The notes: generated from the letters alone by a model not told the origin. 64,000 nucleotides of DNA from Halichoerus grypus (GCF_964656455.1 NC_135715.1:75777414-75841413), one strand, 5' to 3'; counted from the first letter of the stretch, positions 1-13,150 are shown. Translations and numbers: made by a program.

Positions 1-1091
<1,091 letters not shown>

Positions 1092-1296
1092 GATTGTCAT
1101 TTTACAATCCGTGGAGGCAGGTTAAAAGAAGATGGAGACTATCAGCTCCCAGTTGTAGTTCTTATGCTGAATCTTCCCCATTCCTCAAGGAATTCACCAA
1201 CTTTATTAACTCCTGGAATGATGGAAAATCTCTTCCATGAAATGGGACATGCCATGCATTCTATGCTGGGACGTACTCGTTACCAACACGTCACTG
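1092..1296 (+). CDS. MIPEP: MIPEP exon with HEMGH zinc-binding motif
   Basis: This 205-bp exon encodes 68 codons plus the first base of a Gly codon ([18 protein letters not shown] onward, ending YQHVT). It holds the metallopeptidase signature HEMGH (codons 49-53 of the exon, about 1236-1250). The two His are zinc ligands and the Glu is the catalytic base in family M3. The preceding MMENLF and following [11 protein letters not shown] agree with MIPEP as I know it. The acceptor is TTCTTCCAG ending at 1091; the donor GTGAGC at 1297 is good. The exon ends in phase 1, so it must join the next exon (GG ACC AGG TGC) to give GTRCPTDF. There is no stop or frameshift. Confidence 0.97.
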
Positions 1297-1565
1297 GTGA
1301 GCCACGAAGAGAGGACTTCTTTTTAACAACCATCTTTTAAAAACATGTGTTTTATTTTCAATTGGAACAAAAACCTCTTTATTTAGAAAATCTTATCTTT
1401 TAACATTGTCAGGTGGTCATTTATTGCAGGTTGCCTCCCCTTGTCCTTCTAGTTGTTATGCAGCCTGATCATCTGACATTTTTCTGCTTCCTTGCTAACA
1501 GTTCTGACTGAGGACTGTCTCACTTGTCTTCTGAGTTTGCACTTTTACATTTTATCATATTTTAT
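1297..1565. other. MIPEP: MIPEP intron, 5' part
   Basis: Intron sequence without recognised repeats, leading into the 31-bp tandem array at 1566. No gene is seen. Confidence 0.5.
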
Positions 1566-1658
1566 ATGGAATTGAAGTTTTTGGCTTCAACTTTTTATGG
1601 AATTGAAGTTTTTGGCTTCAACTTTTTATGGAATTGAAGTTTTTGGCTTCAACTTTTT
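1566..1658. repeat. Three tandem copies of a 31-bp unit
   Basis: A 31-bp unit starting ATGGAATTGAAG is repeated three times (1566-1596, 1597-1627, 1628-1658) with no visible difference between copies. Each unit contains the inverted repeat TTGAAG...CTTCAA, so a small hairpin is possible. The array abuts a copy of the splice acceptor and 5' end of the MIPEP exon at 2949. Identical copies suggest a recent expansion. Confidence 0.95.
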
Positions 1659-1708
1659 CTTTTCCCCCCATTTTAGGGACCAGGTGCCCTACTGACATAG
1701 TGAGTAAG
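1650..1708 (+). pseudogene. MIPEP: Partial duplicate of the 2949 exon border; candidate 23-nt pseudoexon
   Basis: Positions 1650-1696 match 2919-2968: the sequence CAACTTTTT, a pyrimidine tract, CCCCCCATTTTAG, and the first 20 bases of the MIPEP exon. The only difference is three fewer T residues in the tract. The copy therefore has a complete acceptor (AG at 1675-1676). It then diverges into ATA followed by GTGAGTAAG at 1700-1708, a near-consensus donor. A 23-nt exon, 1677-1699, could be spliced. Its inclusion would add 23 nt and shift the frame of the true exon, giving an early TGA within it. Whether it is used is unknown. Confidence 0.75.
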
Positions 1709-2160
1709 TGAAAGAATATTGCCTCTTTTTCTCCAAAATCAGTTAGAATACATATTAAGGCATGTTGAAAAAATATTTTCCTATGCTTTCCCCCTGTTTA
1801 AAATGACAGTCTTTCATGCTGGTATGTGGCCATATTTGATGATATTATATGTAGACTTTCCTCTTAGTTGTCTCATCTCTGAGTCTTAAGCTCACTATCC
1901 TATATGGTCAGCTTTAAGACCACCTGCTACATTGCTTTCATTTAGTGATTTATTAACTAACTTTGTATAATAGTATTTTGAGGGAGAAGAAGATATTTGA
2001 AAAGACTAGAGATGAGCTGGACAGAATCATAAAATGTCATCAAAAAGTTCTTACAGGATTTGTTGCTTTAAGTTATTTTAAGTTTAAAATACTGCTTTTT
2101 TTTGCATTGACTTTATTATAAGAAACAATGGTTTTAAAAAAGGTACTTTTAAAACAAATG
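1709..2160. other. MIPEP: MIPEP intron, unassigned
   Basis: AT-rich intron with no recognised element or gene. Confidence 0.5.
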
Positions 2161-2535
2161 AAGGGTATGGATAAAGAAGAAGTCGTATATGTTTATACTA
2201 TGGAGTAGTACTCAGCTATAAAGAATGAGAACTTGCCATTTGCAACAACATGGATGGAGCTAGAGGGTAATATGCTAAGTGAAATAAGTCAGACAGAGAA
2301 AGACAAATACCAGATGATTTCACTTATCTGTGGAATCTAAAAAACAAATGAACAGACCAAAAAAAAAAAAAAAAACCACCAGATTTTTAAATACAAAGAA
2401 CAAACTGGTGGTTGCCAGAGGGGAGGGCATGGGAAGATGGGCGAAATAGGAGAAGGGGATTAAGAGGTATTAACTTCCAGTTATAAAATAAGTAAGTCAT
2501 GGAGATGAAAAGTACAGCATAGGGAATAGAACAAA
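2160..2535 (+). mobile_element. 5'-truncated old L1 3' end
   Basis: The sequence reads as the C-terminal ORF2 and 3' UTR of an L1 in sense orientation: TACTATGGAGTAGTACTCAG, then ACATGGATGGAGCTAGAGGG, then AAGTGAAATAAGTCAGACAG, then a decayed 3' UTR with an A-rich stretch at about 2360-2376. Boundaries are approximate. Confidence 0.85.
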
Positions 2536-2948
2536 CAAACAAACAAAAAAGTGAAGGATAAAAGCATTTGGTGAGAGAATTCGGTGAATTAATATAAATG
2601 GTATATTAATTGTAAAAATGTTTTAATTTGTGTCTCGTGTATAGCCCAGCATAGCCGAGGACAGATTTGTTTGTAGAGGGTGTGAGCCATTGCTTTACAA
2701 GGTGTTTTATCCAGCTGTGCAAATATTTTGTTTTACTTTTGATATATAGGAAAATATATGGGATTATAATAAACTTTTCTGCAAATATGTACAATAATTT
2801 TATAGAAGTAAAATATTGATTTAATGAATTAAATCTTATCGTAGTTCATCAGAAGTCCAAATAAAAGTTTTAAAAGAGTACATAAAAGGTAAGATAAATA
2901 TGTTGATTTGATTCATGCCAACTTTTTTTTCTTTTCCCCCCATTTTAG
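2536..2948. other. MIPEP: MIPEP intron before the third visible exon
   Basis: AT-rich intron. The last 30 bases form the pyrimidine tract (T8-C-T4-C6) and the AG acceptor for the exon at 2949; these bases are the parent of the duplicate at 1650. No gene is seen. Confidence 0.6.
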
Positions 2949-3058
2949 GGACCAGGTGCCCTACTGACTTTGCTGAGGTTCCGTCTGTTCTGATGGAGTA
3001 CTTTGCAAATGACTATCGAGTGGTTACCCAGTTTGCCAGACATTATCAGACCGGGCAG
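2949..3058 (+). CDS. MIPEP: MIPEP exon with third zinc ligand (DFAEVPS)
   Basis: This 110-bp exon completes the Gly codon of the previous exon and encodes [18 protein letters not shown], then [18 protein letters not shown]. The Glu of DFAEVPS lies 29 residues after the first His of HEMGH, the spacing of the third zinc ligand in M3 peptidases such as thimet oligopeptidase. The zinc site is thus divided between two exons separated by a 1.65-kb intron. The acceptor is CCATTTTAG ending at 2948; the donor is GTAGGG at 3059. The exon starts in phase 1 and ends in phase 0. It is intact. Confidence 0.97.
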
Positions 3059-6000
3059 GTAGGGGAGAGCACTACCGCAGTGCCGTCCTCTGCGTGATGG
3101 CGGTCAGCTTTCCTGGCCCGCCGCGTAATGTGGAGCTCCTCAGAACTGTCACCCTCTCTCAGTGCCAGAATCCTTCCTCCTTATTTTTATTTTTTTTATT
3201 TTTTTGCCAGCCAGTAGGATCACAGTGTTGACAGATAGCTGCCCTGTATTCTATGCTACGTCCTCGCCCATTTAGTCCTCACCACCATCCCCTGAGGGAA
3301 GCACTTCGTTCCTGTTTTCCAGAGGGGAAATGAGCGGACTCTGTAGAACAGGCCTTCAAACCTGCCTCACTTCAAAAAAGCCAGTGGTCTTCCCTCTTTC
3401 GTTTATGGTTCTGAGTATTTGTTCTCTTGGTCTAAAATTTTCTGTTGTTTTGTAAAGCTGAATGGCCTGGCCATATTTTCCCATCATGCCTTGCACAAGA
3501 GGTCTGAAAATTCCTCAGCTTTAGGGTTTTGACTTCAATAGTTGGATTTAGAGTGGAAGTTTAAAGATTTTAAAATTTTGTAAAGTAGGAAGACAATGAG
3601 AGATCTCTTATAACGAGTTAGCCGTAACCATGACTGTCGACATAGTGCAGTGTACTGTCCCCATGTACTTTATGAAAGATCTTCTCTCCGTTCTCGGAGA
3701 ACTTTGATTATATAATATCACATAGGTTAGTGTTTCCCCCCTTAGACAGTACCTCCTTGAGTGCAGGTGTGAAATTATAGTCATCTTTGGATCCTTAGCA
3801 CTTAGAATCCCGCAGCACATAAGAAGCACTAAAAGAAATTATAAATGAAGGAATGATGGAATCAGAAAAAGCACCAAACCCACCTTTTGTGTGACCCTTT
3901 TTCTAATGTGATTTGGTCATTTCTGATTTTTGGGCTTGATTTCATCTAACTGTTCTTGTCAACTGTAGAATAACAGAGGAGTTTCTAGCTAACTAATCTG
4001 ACTGGGTCTTCATCATAATCTATCTCCGTTATTAAGGTGACAGAATTGAGATATTGGTGATCAATTGTCCTGGTGTCCATTAATCCGCAGAGATAACCCG
4101 GCCAATAACAGAAACACAAGCCATCGAATAATAGCACAAACTGCCCAGGGGTTCACGTTTTGGGGTTTGGGAATGATCAGGAATACCTGATTAAGTCCCT
4201 CCTTTTGTGCTTGCCCCCCTGCCCCCCTGCATCTGTTGTAGGGGAGCAGAGCACGCCGCATGTTGGGGCAGAGCTACACCCACGGTGCACAGGACTGTGA
4301 AGGAGAGCCCTGTGAACTTTGCCGGGGGTGCCGGGAGAGGCTTCATGCAGGACGTGCTGGAGGAGCCAGGTTTGGAAAAAATATGTAAAGGGGGCAGTTT
4401 GCCAGTCGGCTCTCAGCGGCCCCTTTCCATCTCATTAAAATATAGTTATGGAGAACAAGAAGGACATACATACGTCCTTCAGTCAGGAAGTAGTTACTGA
4501 GTTTTTATTATGTACCAGGCACTGTTCTCAGCATCTGAGAAACAGCCAGGAGTAAATGAGACAACATTCTAACACTCAAGGTCTTTAAATCTCAGGGGAA
4601 TCTCAGAGCTAAAGACAGGGTTATTCCAGCCAGAGGAAAAGCCTGTAAAGTCATGGAAAAATCTGAGACCATGGCAAGATGCTGGTAGTGGCAAGAGGAG
4701 AAGGAGGAGAAAGGGAGACAGAAAAAGACACTGGAATGTTCTAGTTTCTAGGATTCGCTCCCAGTCTCTGCAGTCCTCTTGCCCCTACACACTTTTTAAT
4801 CCCAGCTCATTTACTAGACCACCGTTTGTGACTTGACTAATTTTTCTTGGCAGTGTTTACACTGAACCTTGCTATCACACTTCCTCTTGGGAGTTGTGTC
4901 TGGTCCTCCTGGCTCTCAAACAACTCTTCCCCAACCCATTTTCTTATTAGCCTTTGGCAGACAGCTTCCCTGGGTTCCATCTTTGAACTTGTGTCCTCGC
5001 GCAGCCCTGAGCAGGGCTTAAGTGAAGGCTTGCAAATATGTAGTGAAGCGATGGTGAGGGCCAGAATGAAGGCATTGGCTGTGGGGGTCCTGGAGAACCA
5101 GAGTTCAGGAGCTACTGGAGACTTCATTGGAAGGATTTGAGGCTAGTTGGATAAGAGAGGTGAGAGAGGGGAATCAAAGATGGATGCTCTATGAAGAGAG
5201 AATTCTGGAAGAGGTCCAAGTTTGAGGAAGGAAGACACATGGCTGTATCCATGGGGCCATTAGTAATACAACTCTGAAATCCAGAATCAAATAGAATCTG
5301 CAACATATGGGGGTAATTGGCATAGAGTTGGCGGTTAAAGTACGGCCCGTGAGAGAAAAGCAGGAGGCATCTGAAGAAGCAGCATCATCAGGAAAGAAGC
5401 TGTCTGAGGAGCTTTGATTGCTAAGGGGATCTGAACAGTGAGGAGAACACATAGAGATCAGAGTTACTAAGGAATGCACCATGAGCCTCTCAAGAGTAAT
5501 ACTTAAAGCTAAAAAGTTAACTCTTGGCCTAAAGTCAGTTTTAAAAATGTTACCTATTTACAGAACAATCAAAAGAGCAAAGAAAGACAAGAGCCACTGC
5601 TTGGAGGATAGTGTAATGTCCCAAAAGAGGACAATTCTTATTTTATTATGGCATTCTTCCAGAAGAAGAGCCATTTTTGAACAAGAGAGTTTCAAGAAAA
5701 CAATATTAAATCCAAAAATACACTTCAAACTAAATGAAACAGGAAAGAAGCAGTAAGCTGCTTTGAATTAATTCAAGTTTCAGACTCACAAGCCATGTTC
5801 AGTGGGCTAAAGGGACTTGCAGACACAGTCTCTAAAGAATTTAAAATAATTTTGCGATCATATGGAGAACAGAAAGAGTGCCAGAAGGCAAGGAACGTGT
5901 AAATGCCTTGAGTTTCACAAAGGGCTTGCCTCTTCTTGTCACTAATTAAGATACCAAGTGGCTAGATGATTTCATTTTAAGGGCAGTTCTAGCCTTAAGG

Positions 6001-6690
6001 ACAGGAATTAATTCCCTAAAATCCAAGGCTTTGTAAATAAATGACATTAAAGCCCATAAGAATAACAGGGTTGCATCTTTATGCTTCATTTCCTATTCTG
6101 CTACATATTAGGAAAGGATTTTTTTTTTCTCCATCATGTGGTATATTCCAGAGAACTCTCAGAGTAAGGATAATATATCAGTGACTTATTAACACCTACA
6201 AGTTTTTTATCTGAACTAGAGCATGGCATAGCCAATGAATTCCTTGTGGTCAAGGAATGAGAAGTATGCTTATCAGATTTGCAGGGGCTGTACAGCTGTC
6301 AGAGATAACAAATGCCAGAGGTGCTCATTTCAGATTCAAAACTGTCTTGACAAGCTACAACATCAAAGCTGAAGTGGAGTTTCTTGTCAATTAATCTTAA
6401 AATTAATAACTCAAGTAGAGAAGGAGTACAGACTTGGTAGCGGCTCATGTGAAAAACTCCCAGGTTTTTGGACATGGTAGACTGAACCTGAATCCACAGT
6501 CTGGTTTCCCCACCAATCTCCTTACGGCTCAGGCTACGTTAAGGACCTGTGCCATCTGAGGAACTGAAGGTTACTGTCTCACTTCTCTTCTTAGTGCTTC
6601 TTGCTTCCCACCTTGAGCTTAACCCCTTTCTAGTTGCTCCCAGTAAGTGGACAATTATCTGCAGGTGGCCCCACGCTTTTGGAAGCATGA
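3059..6690. other. MIPEP: MIPEP long intron, 5' segment with decayed repeats
   Basis: Start of a 37.5-kb intron. I recognise a MIR/L2-like stretch near 3230-3350, an L2 3' end near 3725-3830 (CTCCTTGAGTGCAGG) and an ancient repeat near 4490-4620 (TATGTACCAGGCACTGTTCT). The segment 4850-5420 has open frames on both strands, but they oppose each other, have no splice context and match nothing I know. 5480-6690 is unassigned, perhaps old repeat. No gene is supported. Confidence 0.5.
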
Positions 6691-7900
6691 TCCTTATTCT
6701 CCCTTAAACATTGTAAAATGCAACTTATTTTAAATTGTACTAAAAATATTGTAAAAGTTACCATCTGAACCATGTTTTAGTGTGCCAGTCAGTGGTATGA
6801 AGTACATTCTTATTTTTTGCTCCCATCCTCACCGTCCATCTCTAGGACTCTCTTCATCTTACAAAACTGAAGTTCTGTCTCTGTTAAACAACTCCCCAGT
6901 TCTTCTCCCCTGGCCCCTGGCAACAAACTTTCTACCTTCTGTCTCTACGAACTCAACTACTCCTGGTACCTCGTATCAGTGGAATCCTGCAGTATTTGCC
7001 CTTTTGTACCTTGGCATAATGTTTTTAAGGCTCATCATGTTGTAGCCTCACTCAGAGTTTCCTTCTTTTTAAAGGCTGAATAACATTCCATTGAAATGTA
7101 TAGGTTACATTTTGTGTGTCTCTTCATCCATTGATGGATGCTTGGGTTGCTTCCGCCTTTTGACTATTGTGAATAATGCTTCTGGGAACATGGGTTTAAA
7201 AATACCTGCTTGAGTCTCTGTTTTCAGTTCCTTTGCATATATACCAAGAAGTGAGATTGCTGGATCTTACAGAAATTCCATTTTCAATATTTTGAGGAAC
7301 CACTATAGAGTTCTCCACAGTGGCTGCATCATTTTACATTCCTACTTTGTGCACTGTTGAGCACAGGTTCCAATTTCTCCACATCCTCGTCAACACTTGT
7401 TATTTTCTGATTTTTTGATAGTAGCCATCCTAATGGGCGTGAGGTAGTGTCTCATTGTGGTTTTGATTTTCATTTGCCTAATGACTAGTGATGTTGAACG
7501 TCTTTTTACGTGCTTTTTGACCATTTGGATATCTTCAAAGAAGTGTCCGTTCAAGTCTTTTGCTCATATTATAATTGGGTTGTCTGCTTTTTTGGTTGGG
7601 GGTTGTAGGAGTTCTTTATGTATTCTTAATGTTAATCCCTTATCAGATATATGATTTGCAAGTATTTTCTCCCATTCTGTGGGTTGCCTTTTCAGTCTGT
7701 TGATTGTGTCCTTCAATGTACAGTTTTTTCTTTTGTTGGCTGTGCTTTTGGTGTCATATCCATGAAATCATTGCCAGATGTGATGTTATGAAGCTTTTCC
7801 CGTATGTTTTTTTCTAAGAGTTTTATAGTTTTTAAGTCTTATGTTTAGGTCTTTGATTCATTTTGAGTTAATTTTAGTAGATGATACAACTTTTTTTTTC
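6690..7900 (-). mobile_element. Old L1 3' fragment, antisense to MIPEP
   Basis: This reads as the reverse complement of an L1 3' UTR and ORF2 C-terminus: AATAACATTCCATTG, TTGGGTTGCTTCCGCCTTTTG, GAGATTGCTGGATC, and CATTGTGGTTTTGATTTTCA. It is diverged and carries many stops, so it is an old copy. Ends are approximate. Confidence 0.85.
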
Positions 7901-8800
7901 TTATTTTAGTAATTCTGAAACATCTCTTGTTAGCGATCTATTTATTTATTTAATGGCCCCCTCCCCATCTATTATAAAATCACAAGTATGTATATATTTT
8001 TCTTTTTTAACAATTATTGCATTCCTGGATTCAAGGAAATAAGATAGTCTTAGCCCCTACCCCAAAGGTAAAAATGCTAAGCACTTCCATAATGTAGTCT
8101 AAAAGCCTGATGCTTGACTCTCATCCCTATATATTCGCATGAGGAAACTAGGCTGTCTCTAACTCTTAGATTATTTGGAGTATCCAGAGTTTTTCTCATT
8201 GTTAATATACAGGCAGGGATGAAGATCAAATATATATTTCTTATATCACAATATCACACCATCCTATTTCCCTTCAGCAGTATCTGCCTCTGTCCCCTTT
8301 TGTCCATAGTTTCCAACCAATAATCTCTAAACCCCCTTACTCCCCCCCCCCACACACTTGCATCGTTCCCATTTTTTCCTACAATACCCCCTCTGCATAT
8401 TATATGGAGCAGGCAGCAAACCCAGTGTATTTCAGTTGGTACTTGAGTATTTTTGTTCAGTGTGGGATGCCATGTTCTGCAGTAACATTTTTCAGCTAGA
8501 AAACATTCTGAGGAGTGGCCTGCTGCATTAGTATAAAATTAGAAACCATCTCATACTAGGAATGGTGTAAGACTAGAAAAAAGAAACTGCAGTGTGTTGT
8601 ATAATATCTGAAGGATGCCATGTCAGAGTAGAAAGTGTAATTGTTCTATGTCATTCCAGAAAAAAAACCAATGGTACTGGTAATAGTGGATAGGGATTAT
8701 AATGAAACTGGTTTCAGTTCAGTAGATTCTTCTCATGAGTAATTAGAAAGGAAATGCCTCTGAAAGTAATAAACTTTTAATACTTAATGTTGCAAAATAA
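7900..8800. other. MIPEP: Intron between old L1 fragments
   Basis: Unassigned intron sequence with a short C-run at about 8342-8351 and AT-rich tracts. No gene is seen. Confidence 0.4.
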
Positions 8801-11800
8801 CATTTGTAGGATGAACAGCTGTGAAACCTCCATCCAACTTAAAAAGTAAAACATTACCATATGCTCCTCTCTGGAAAAAAGGACAGCCCTGAATTCTTAT
8901 TAATTTTTGCTTAAAAATATTTTTTGCCACATGAGTTATTTATTCATAAGCAATATGGTGTTTAGTTTTGATTTTGAGCTGTACAAAAGTGGTATTATAC
9001 TGTTTATAATCTGTGATTTGCTTTTTCCAGTTATATGCCTGAAGTTCATCAGGGGTGCACATAGCTGCAGTGTATTTATTTCCAATTCAGTGTAACATTC
9101 CATAATTTCTGAAGTCATTCTCCTGTCATTGGGCACATGGCTTCTTCCGGTTTCTTACTAGTTCACACAATTCTGCTGTGAGCATTTTTATACCCTTTAT
9201 ATTCATGTGGAAGACTAGAATTCTGGGTTTTTAGGGGATGTGTGTTTTTAAGTTTATGTGATAATGCCAAATTGCTTTTCAAAATATTTGTACTTATTTG
9301 CCCTCCTCCCAACAGTGGTTTCCATCATACCACATCCTCATCAACATCTGATATTGTCAGAGTTTGGATTTTGCCAATTTTGTAGTTAAGAAATGCAATG
9401 CTCTTGTGGCCTTAATTGGCAACAGTGTTCCCTGGCTACTTTTAAAGTTGAACAGCTTTTTATGTTTTTATTGTTCATTTTTGTTTTCCGTCAGGTGTCT
9501 GTCTGTCTTATGTGCATTTTTCTATGTGGTGATTTACTTTTTTCTTATTGATTTCTCCCCCTTCTTGATGTGTTAGAACAATAATCCTGTGTTTCAGTTT
9601 ATGGCTTGTCTTTTCACTTTCTTTATGGTATCTTTTGATGGATTTAATTCCTTCATTTTAACATTGTTGAATTGAGCAATCTTTTCTTTATAGTTAGTAC
9701 TTTTTATATCTTATTTGAGAAACATTTGTTTCCTTAAAAGCCATAAAGATATTCTTCTGTTTTCTTCTGAAAGTTTTAATGCTTTTTATTTTTAGGTCTC
9801 TATAATCAAGTTGGAACTTCTGTGTTTAGTATAAGGTAGAATCCAATTTCCTTTCTTCTCTATGGATAGCCATCATCCCAGCACCTTTATTCTTTCTCCA
9901 GTGATCCATCATGAAGCATGTACCCATTATATGCAATAATCTGTTTATGGGATTTTTCTTTTATTTCATTGTTTACGTTGTTTGCCCTGATACGATGCTG
10001 TTTTATTACAGCAGCTTCACCAAGGCTTCCTCCATTTGTTCTTCAAAAATTTCTTGTCTATTCTTGGGTTTTTGTGTTCATTCATACACATTTAGAACTA
10101 ACTTATCTATATATAAAAGAACAGAAGAGTTTGGTTGGGATTATTAAATCTATAGATCAATTTGGAGAGAACTGATATCTCTACATATTGATCTTCCAAT
10201 GCATGACTGTGATATATTTCTCCATTTGTTAGGTGTTTTAAGTCTTTTAATAAAATTTTAAATTTTTTTCCTAAGGCTCAACTTTTGCTGCACTTAGTCT
10301 TAGATGCCCTACCTTTTTGATACTATTATAAATAGTATATTTTTTAAAATTATATTTTCTAATTATTTGTTGCTAGTGTTAAAGGAGCTATTTATCCTTT
10401 TTTGTATATAGATTTTATTTCCAGACACTTTGCTAAACTTTCTTTTTATTTTGAGTAACTTATTGGTAGAATTTGTAACCTTTTTTAACCAGTTACTTCT
10501 GCTGCAAAAATGACAATTTTATTTTTCCTTTTCAACCCCTATACATTTTATTTCTCTTTCTTGCCTTATTTGACTTAACAGAATCTCCAGGACAGTGTTG
10601 AATAGAAGCTATGATATGGGCATTATTTGCCTTTATCCTGATTTCTAAAGGAAATGTTTTCACTGTCATACCATAAAGAAAGATATTTGTTGTAGATTTG
10701 GTGGAGATCTCAGGAAAAGGAAATTCCCTCCTATTTCTAGTTACTTTTTTTTTTTTAATCACTAGTGGGTATTGCATTTTATCAGATTTTGTGTTTGTGT
10801 GCATCTTTTCAGGTAATTGGGCTGTTCTTTTCCTTTAATCTCTTAATGTAGTGAACATTGATGTTAAATGTTAAGCCATTTTTGCATTGCAGGATTAGAT
10901 AGGCTTCGTCCTAAATTATTATTATTTTTAACACAGCACTGGCTTCAGTTTGCTGATGTTTTTATACAGAGGACTTTTGCATCTGTATTTATGAGAGACT
11001 GGCTTGTGATTTTTCTTTTTTTCTTTTTTTAAAGATTTTGTTTATTTATTTGTCAGAGCACAAGCAGGGGGAGCAACAGAGGGAGAGGGAGAGGCAGGCT
11101 CCCAGATGAGCAGGGAGCCCGATGCGGGACTCGATCCCAGGACCCTGGGATCATGACCTGAGCCGAAGGCAGACGCCCAACGACCGAGCCACCCAGGCGC
11201 CCCTGGCTTGTGATTTTTCTTTGTCCTCTTGTTCTTTGCTTTGTTAGTATTAAGAACATACCATTTCGTAAAATGAGTTTCTGAATGCTCCTTTTTTTTT
11301 TTCTTCTGTTCCTTAGAAGTGCTTTTATACAATTTGTAATGATCTGTTTCTTGAAACTTTGTCAGAATTCATCTATAAAATCATTCAGAGTCTATTATTT
11401 TCTCTGTGGGAAGATTTTTTTAAATGACTAATTCCTTAATAGTCCCAGGAGTCTTCGGGCCTTCTTTTCTTCTTAAGTAAGCTTTGCTAAGTTGTAATTT
11501 TCTAGAAATTTACCCATTTAATCCAAGATTTCAAGTTTATTGGCATAAAGTTATTTATAGCATTCTTTTATCCTTCAAATCCTGCTAAATGTGTAGTTAT
11601 ATCCTTTTCATTCCTAATATCGTCCTCTCATTTTTTCTCTATTAATCTTGGCAGAAGTTTGTGTGTCTTTTTAGCATTTTCAAAGAACTAATGCACATTT
11701 TGTTTATTCTCTTTATTTTCTTTGTTTTAGTTCACTTAATTTCTGTTTTTATTATTATTCTCTCCTTCCTCCTTCTTTGTTTGTAGCCCTCAATTAAGGT

Positions 11801-12245
11801 GGACACTGAACTAATTCAGTTTCAGTATTACCTAACATATCTGTTTGAATTTTAATGCTATAATTTTAAATTGTGCTGATGCAGTGCTTTAGTTGCATGC
11901 CATGCTTTTAATAGAAAATATTTCTAATGTTGCTAATTTCCATTGTAATTTCCCCTTTGATCCCTGAGTTGTTAGAATATAGTTTAAAAGTTTTAAACTG
12001 TGCAGAGGAGTTATTTATCTTTTTCTTATTAATATCTAATTAGTCTACCTAGTATTGATTCTTTGTAGGTTGTTGGTATTTTATGGCTTAGTGAGTTGTC
12101 AGTTTTTTGGGAATGTTTTGTTTCTGCTTGAGTACATTGTGTGTTTTCTAATCGTTGGGTCTGGGGTTGCATACAAGTCTGTTGTTAAGTCAATCTTTTA
12201 ATTGTGTTGTTTAGATTTTTTAATTTTTTGAACTAGCAAAAATTG
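8800..12245 (-). mobile_element. Old, diverged L1 (3' UTR and ORF2 remnants), split by a SINE
   Basis: A long antisense L1-derived tract. The 3' UTR-like part is at about 8800-9400 and decayed ORF2 at about 9400-12240. Examples are the stretch near 10200-10260 matching the usual TTTTAAGTCTTTTAATAAAA segment, CACTTTGCTAAACTTTC near 10428, and TTTTGGGAATGTTTTGTTTC near 12100. Reading frames are heavily broken. A young SINE interrupts it at 11019-11202. It could be several fragments of one insertion. Confidence 0.7.
10999..11222 (-). mobile_element. CanSINE with perfect 20-bp target duplication
   Basis: The body at 11019-11202 is the reverse complement of a tRNA-derived carnivore SINE, with its head GGGGCGCCTGGGTGGCTCGG at the right end and the A-tail as a T-run on the left. 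It is flanked by an identical 20-bp duplication (10999-11018 and 11203-11222, beginning CTGGCTTGTG). The perfect duplication and the intact head indicate a recent insertion into the old L1. Confidence 0.95.
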
Positions 12246-12299
12246 AGACGTGGAAATCATCTTCCAGGATGTTGGATAGATAATTTTTTCACCTTAGTT

Positions 12300-12800
12300 T
12301 TACCTTTTGTTTTTTCTTTTTTTTTATTAGGACTTTATTTAGAGCAGTTTTTGGTTCACAGCAACGCTGAGGAGATGGTATAAAGATTTCCCATATACCC
12401 ATACCCCCTGCCCCCACACAGGTGTAGTCTCCCCCATTATCAACATCCCCCAGCAGGGTGGTACGTTTGTTACAGTTGATGAACCTGCACTGACATATCA
12501 TCATCACCCAAGTCCATAGTTTAAATTAGTTCACTCTTGGCATTGTACATCCTGTGAGTCTGGACAGATATATAATGGCAGATATCCATCATTATGGCAT
12601 CATACCCAGTATTTTCACTGCCTTACACATTTTTCGATCTTTTTTTACTCCATGTATTTTGAGTATATTTTTTTAGAGGCATAAACATACAGAGATGTTA
12701 AATTTTCCCAGTGAACGATTCCTTTCTTCCTCATGTGTTCTCCTCATAATCTTTATAACGCTTCATCTTAACGTCTGTTTTTTTCTGATAATTTTGCAAC
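12300..12800 (-). mobile_element. Old L1 3' UTR fragment
   Basis: Antisense, diverged L1 3' end of the common mammalian L1M type, with AGCAGTTTTTGGTTCACAGC, CCCCCATTATCAACATCCC and CAAGTCCATAGTTTAAATTA. There is no open frame of note. Ends are approximate. Confidence 0.75.
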
Positions 12801-12837
12801 CCTAGATACATCGCTGATCATTAAATAGTCCTATGAG

Positions 12838-12957
12838 GGACGCCTGGCTGGCTCACTCAATAGAGCGTGCGACACTTGATCTTGGGGTTGTGAGTTTGAG
12901 CCTCATGTTGGGGATAGAGATGACTTAAAGATAAAGTCTTTAAAAAAAGAAAAATAT
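12838..12957 (+). mobile_element. Short, diverged CanSINE
   Basis: A 120-bp sense-oriented SINE starting GACGCCTGGCTGGCTCACTC and ending in an A-rich tail with an AAAGTCTTTAAAAAAAG stretch. It lacks the internal CT-rich part and is clearly older than its neighbour. Its A-tail served as the target for the next SINE. Confidence 0.85.
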
Positions 12958-13150
12958 AGGGGTGCTGGATGGCTCAGTCAGGGGAGCATCTGGCTTTGGC
13001 TTAGGTCATGATCTCAGGGTCGTGGGATCAAGGTCCACGTCAGGCTCCCCACTCTGAGGGGAGTCTGTTTGTCCTTCTGCCCCTCTGCTTGCTTGTGCTC
13101 TCTCTCTCTCAAATGAATAAATAAAATCTTTTTAAAAAAGAAAAGTATAG
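12949..13150 (+). mobile_element. CanSINE inserted into the tail of the preceding SINE
   Basis: The body at 12960-13139 begins GGTGCTGGATGGCTCAGTCA and ends in (TC)n and AATAAATAAAATC. The flanks GAAAAATATAG (12949-12959) and GAAAAGTATAG (13140-13150) differ at one base, consistent with a target duplication. Confidence 0.85.

Noticed and set aside
1566..1658. Tandem 31-bp units as a CRISPR-like array
   Set aside because: The units are contiguous without spacers and lie in a mammalian intron; it is a minisatellite.
4837..5140. Opposing 96- and 97-codon open frames
   Set aside because: They lie on both strands of the same bases, with no splice signals, homology or codon pattern; typical chance frames.
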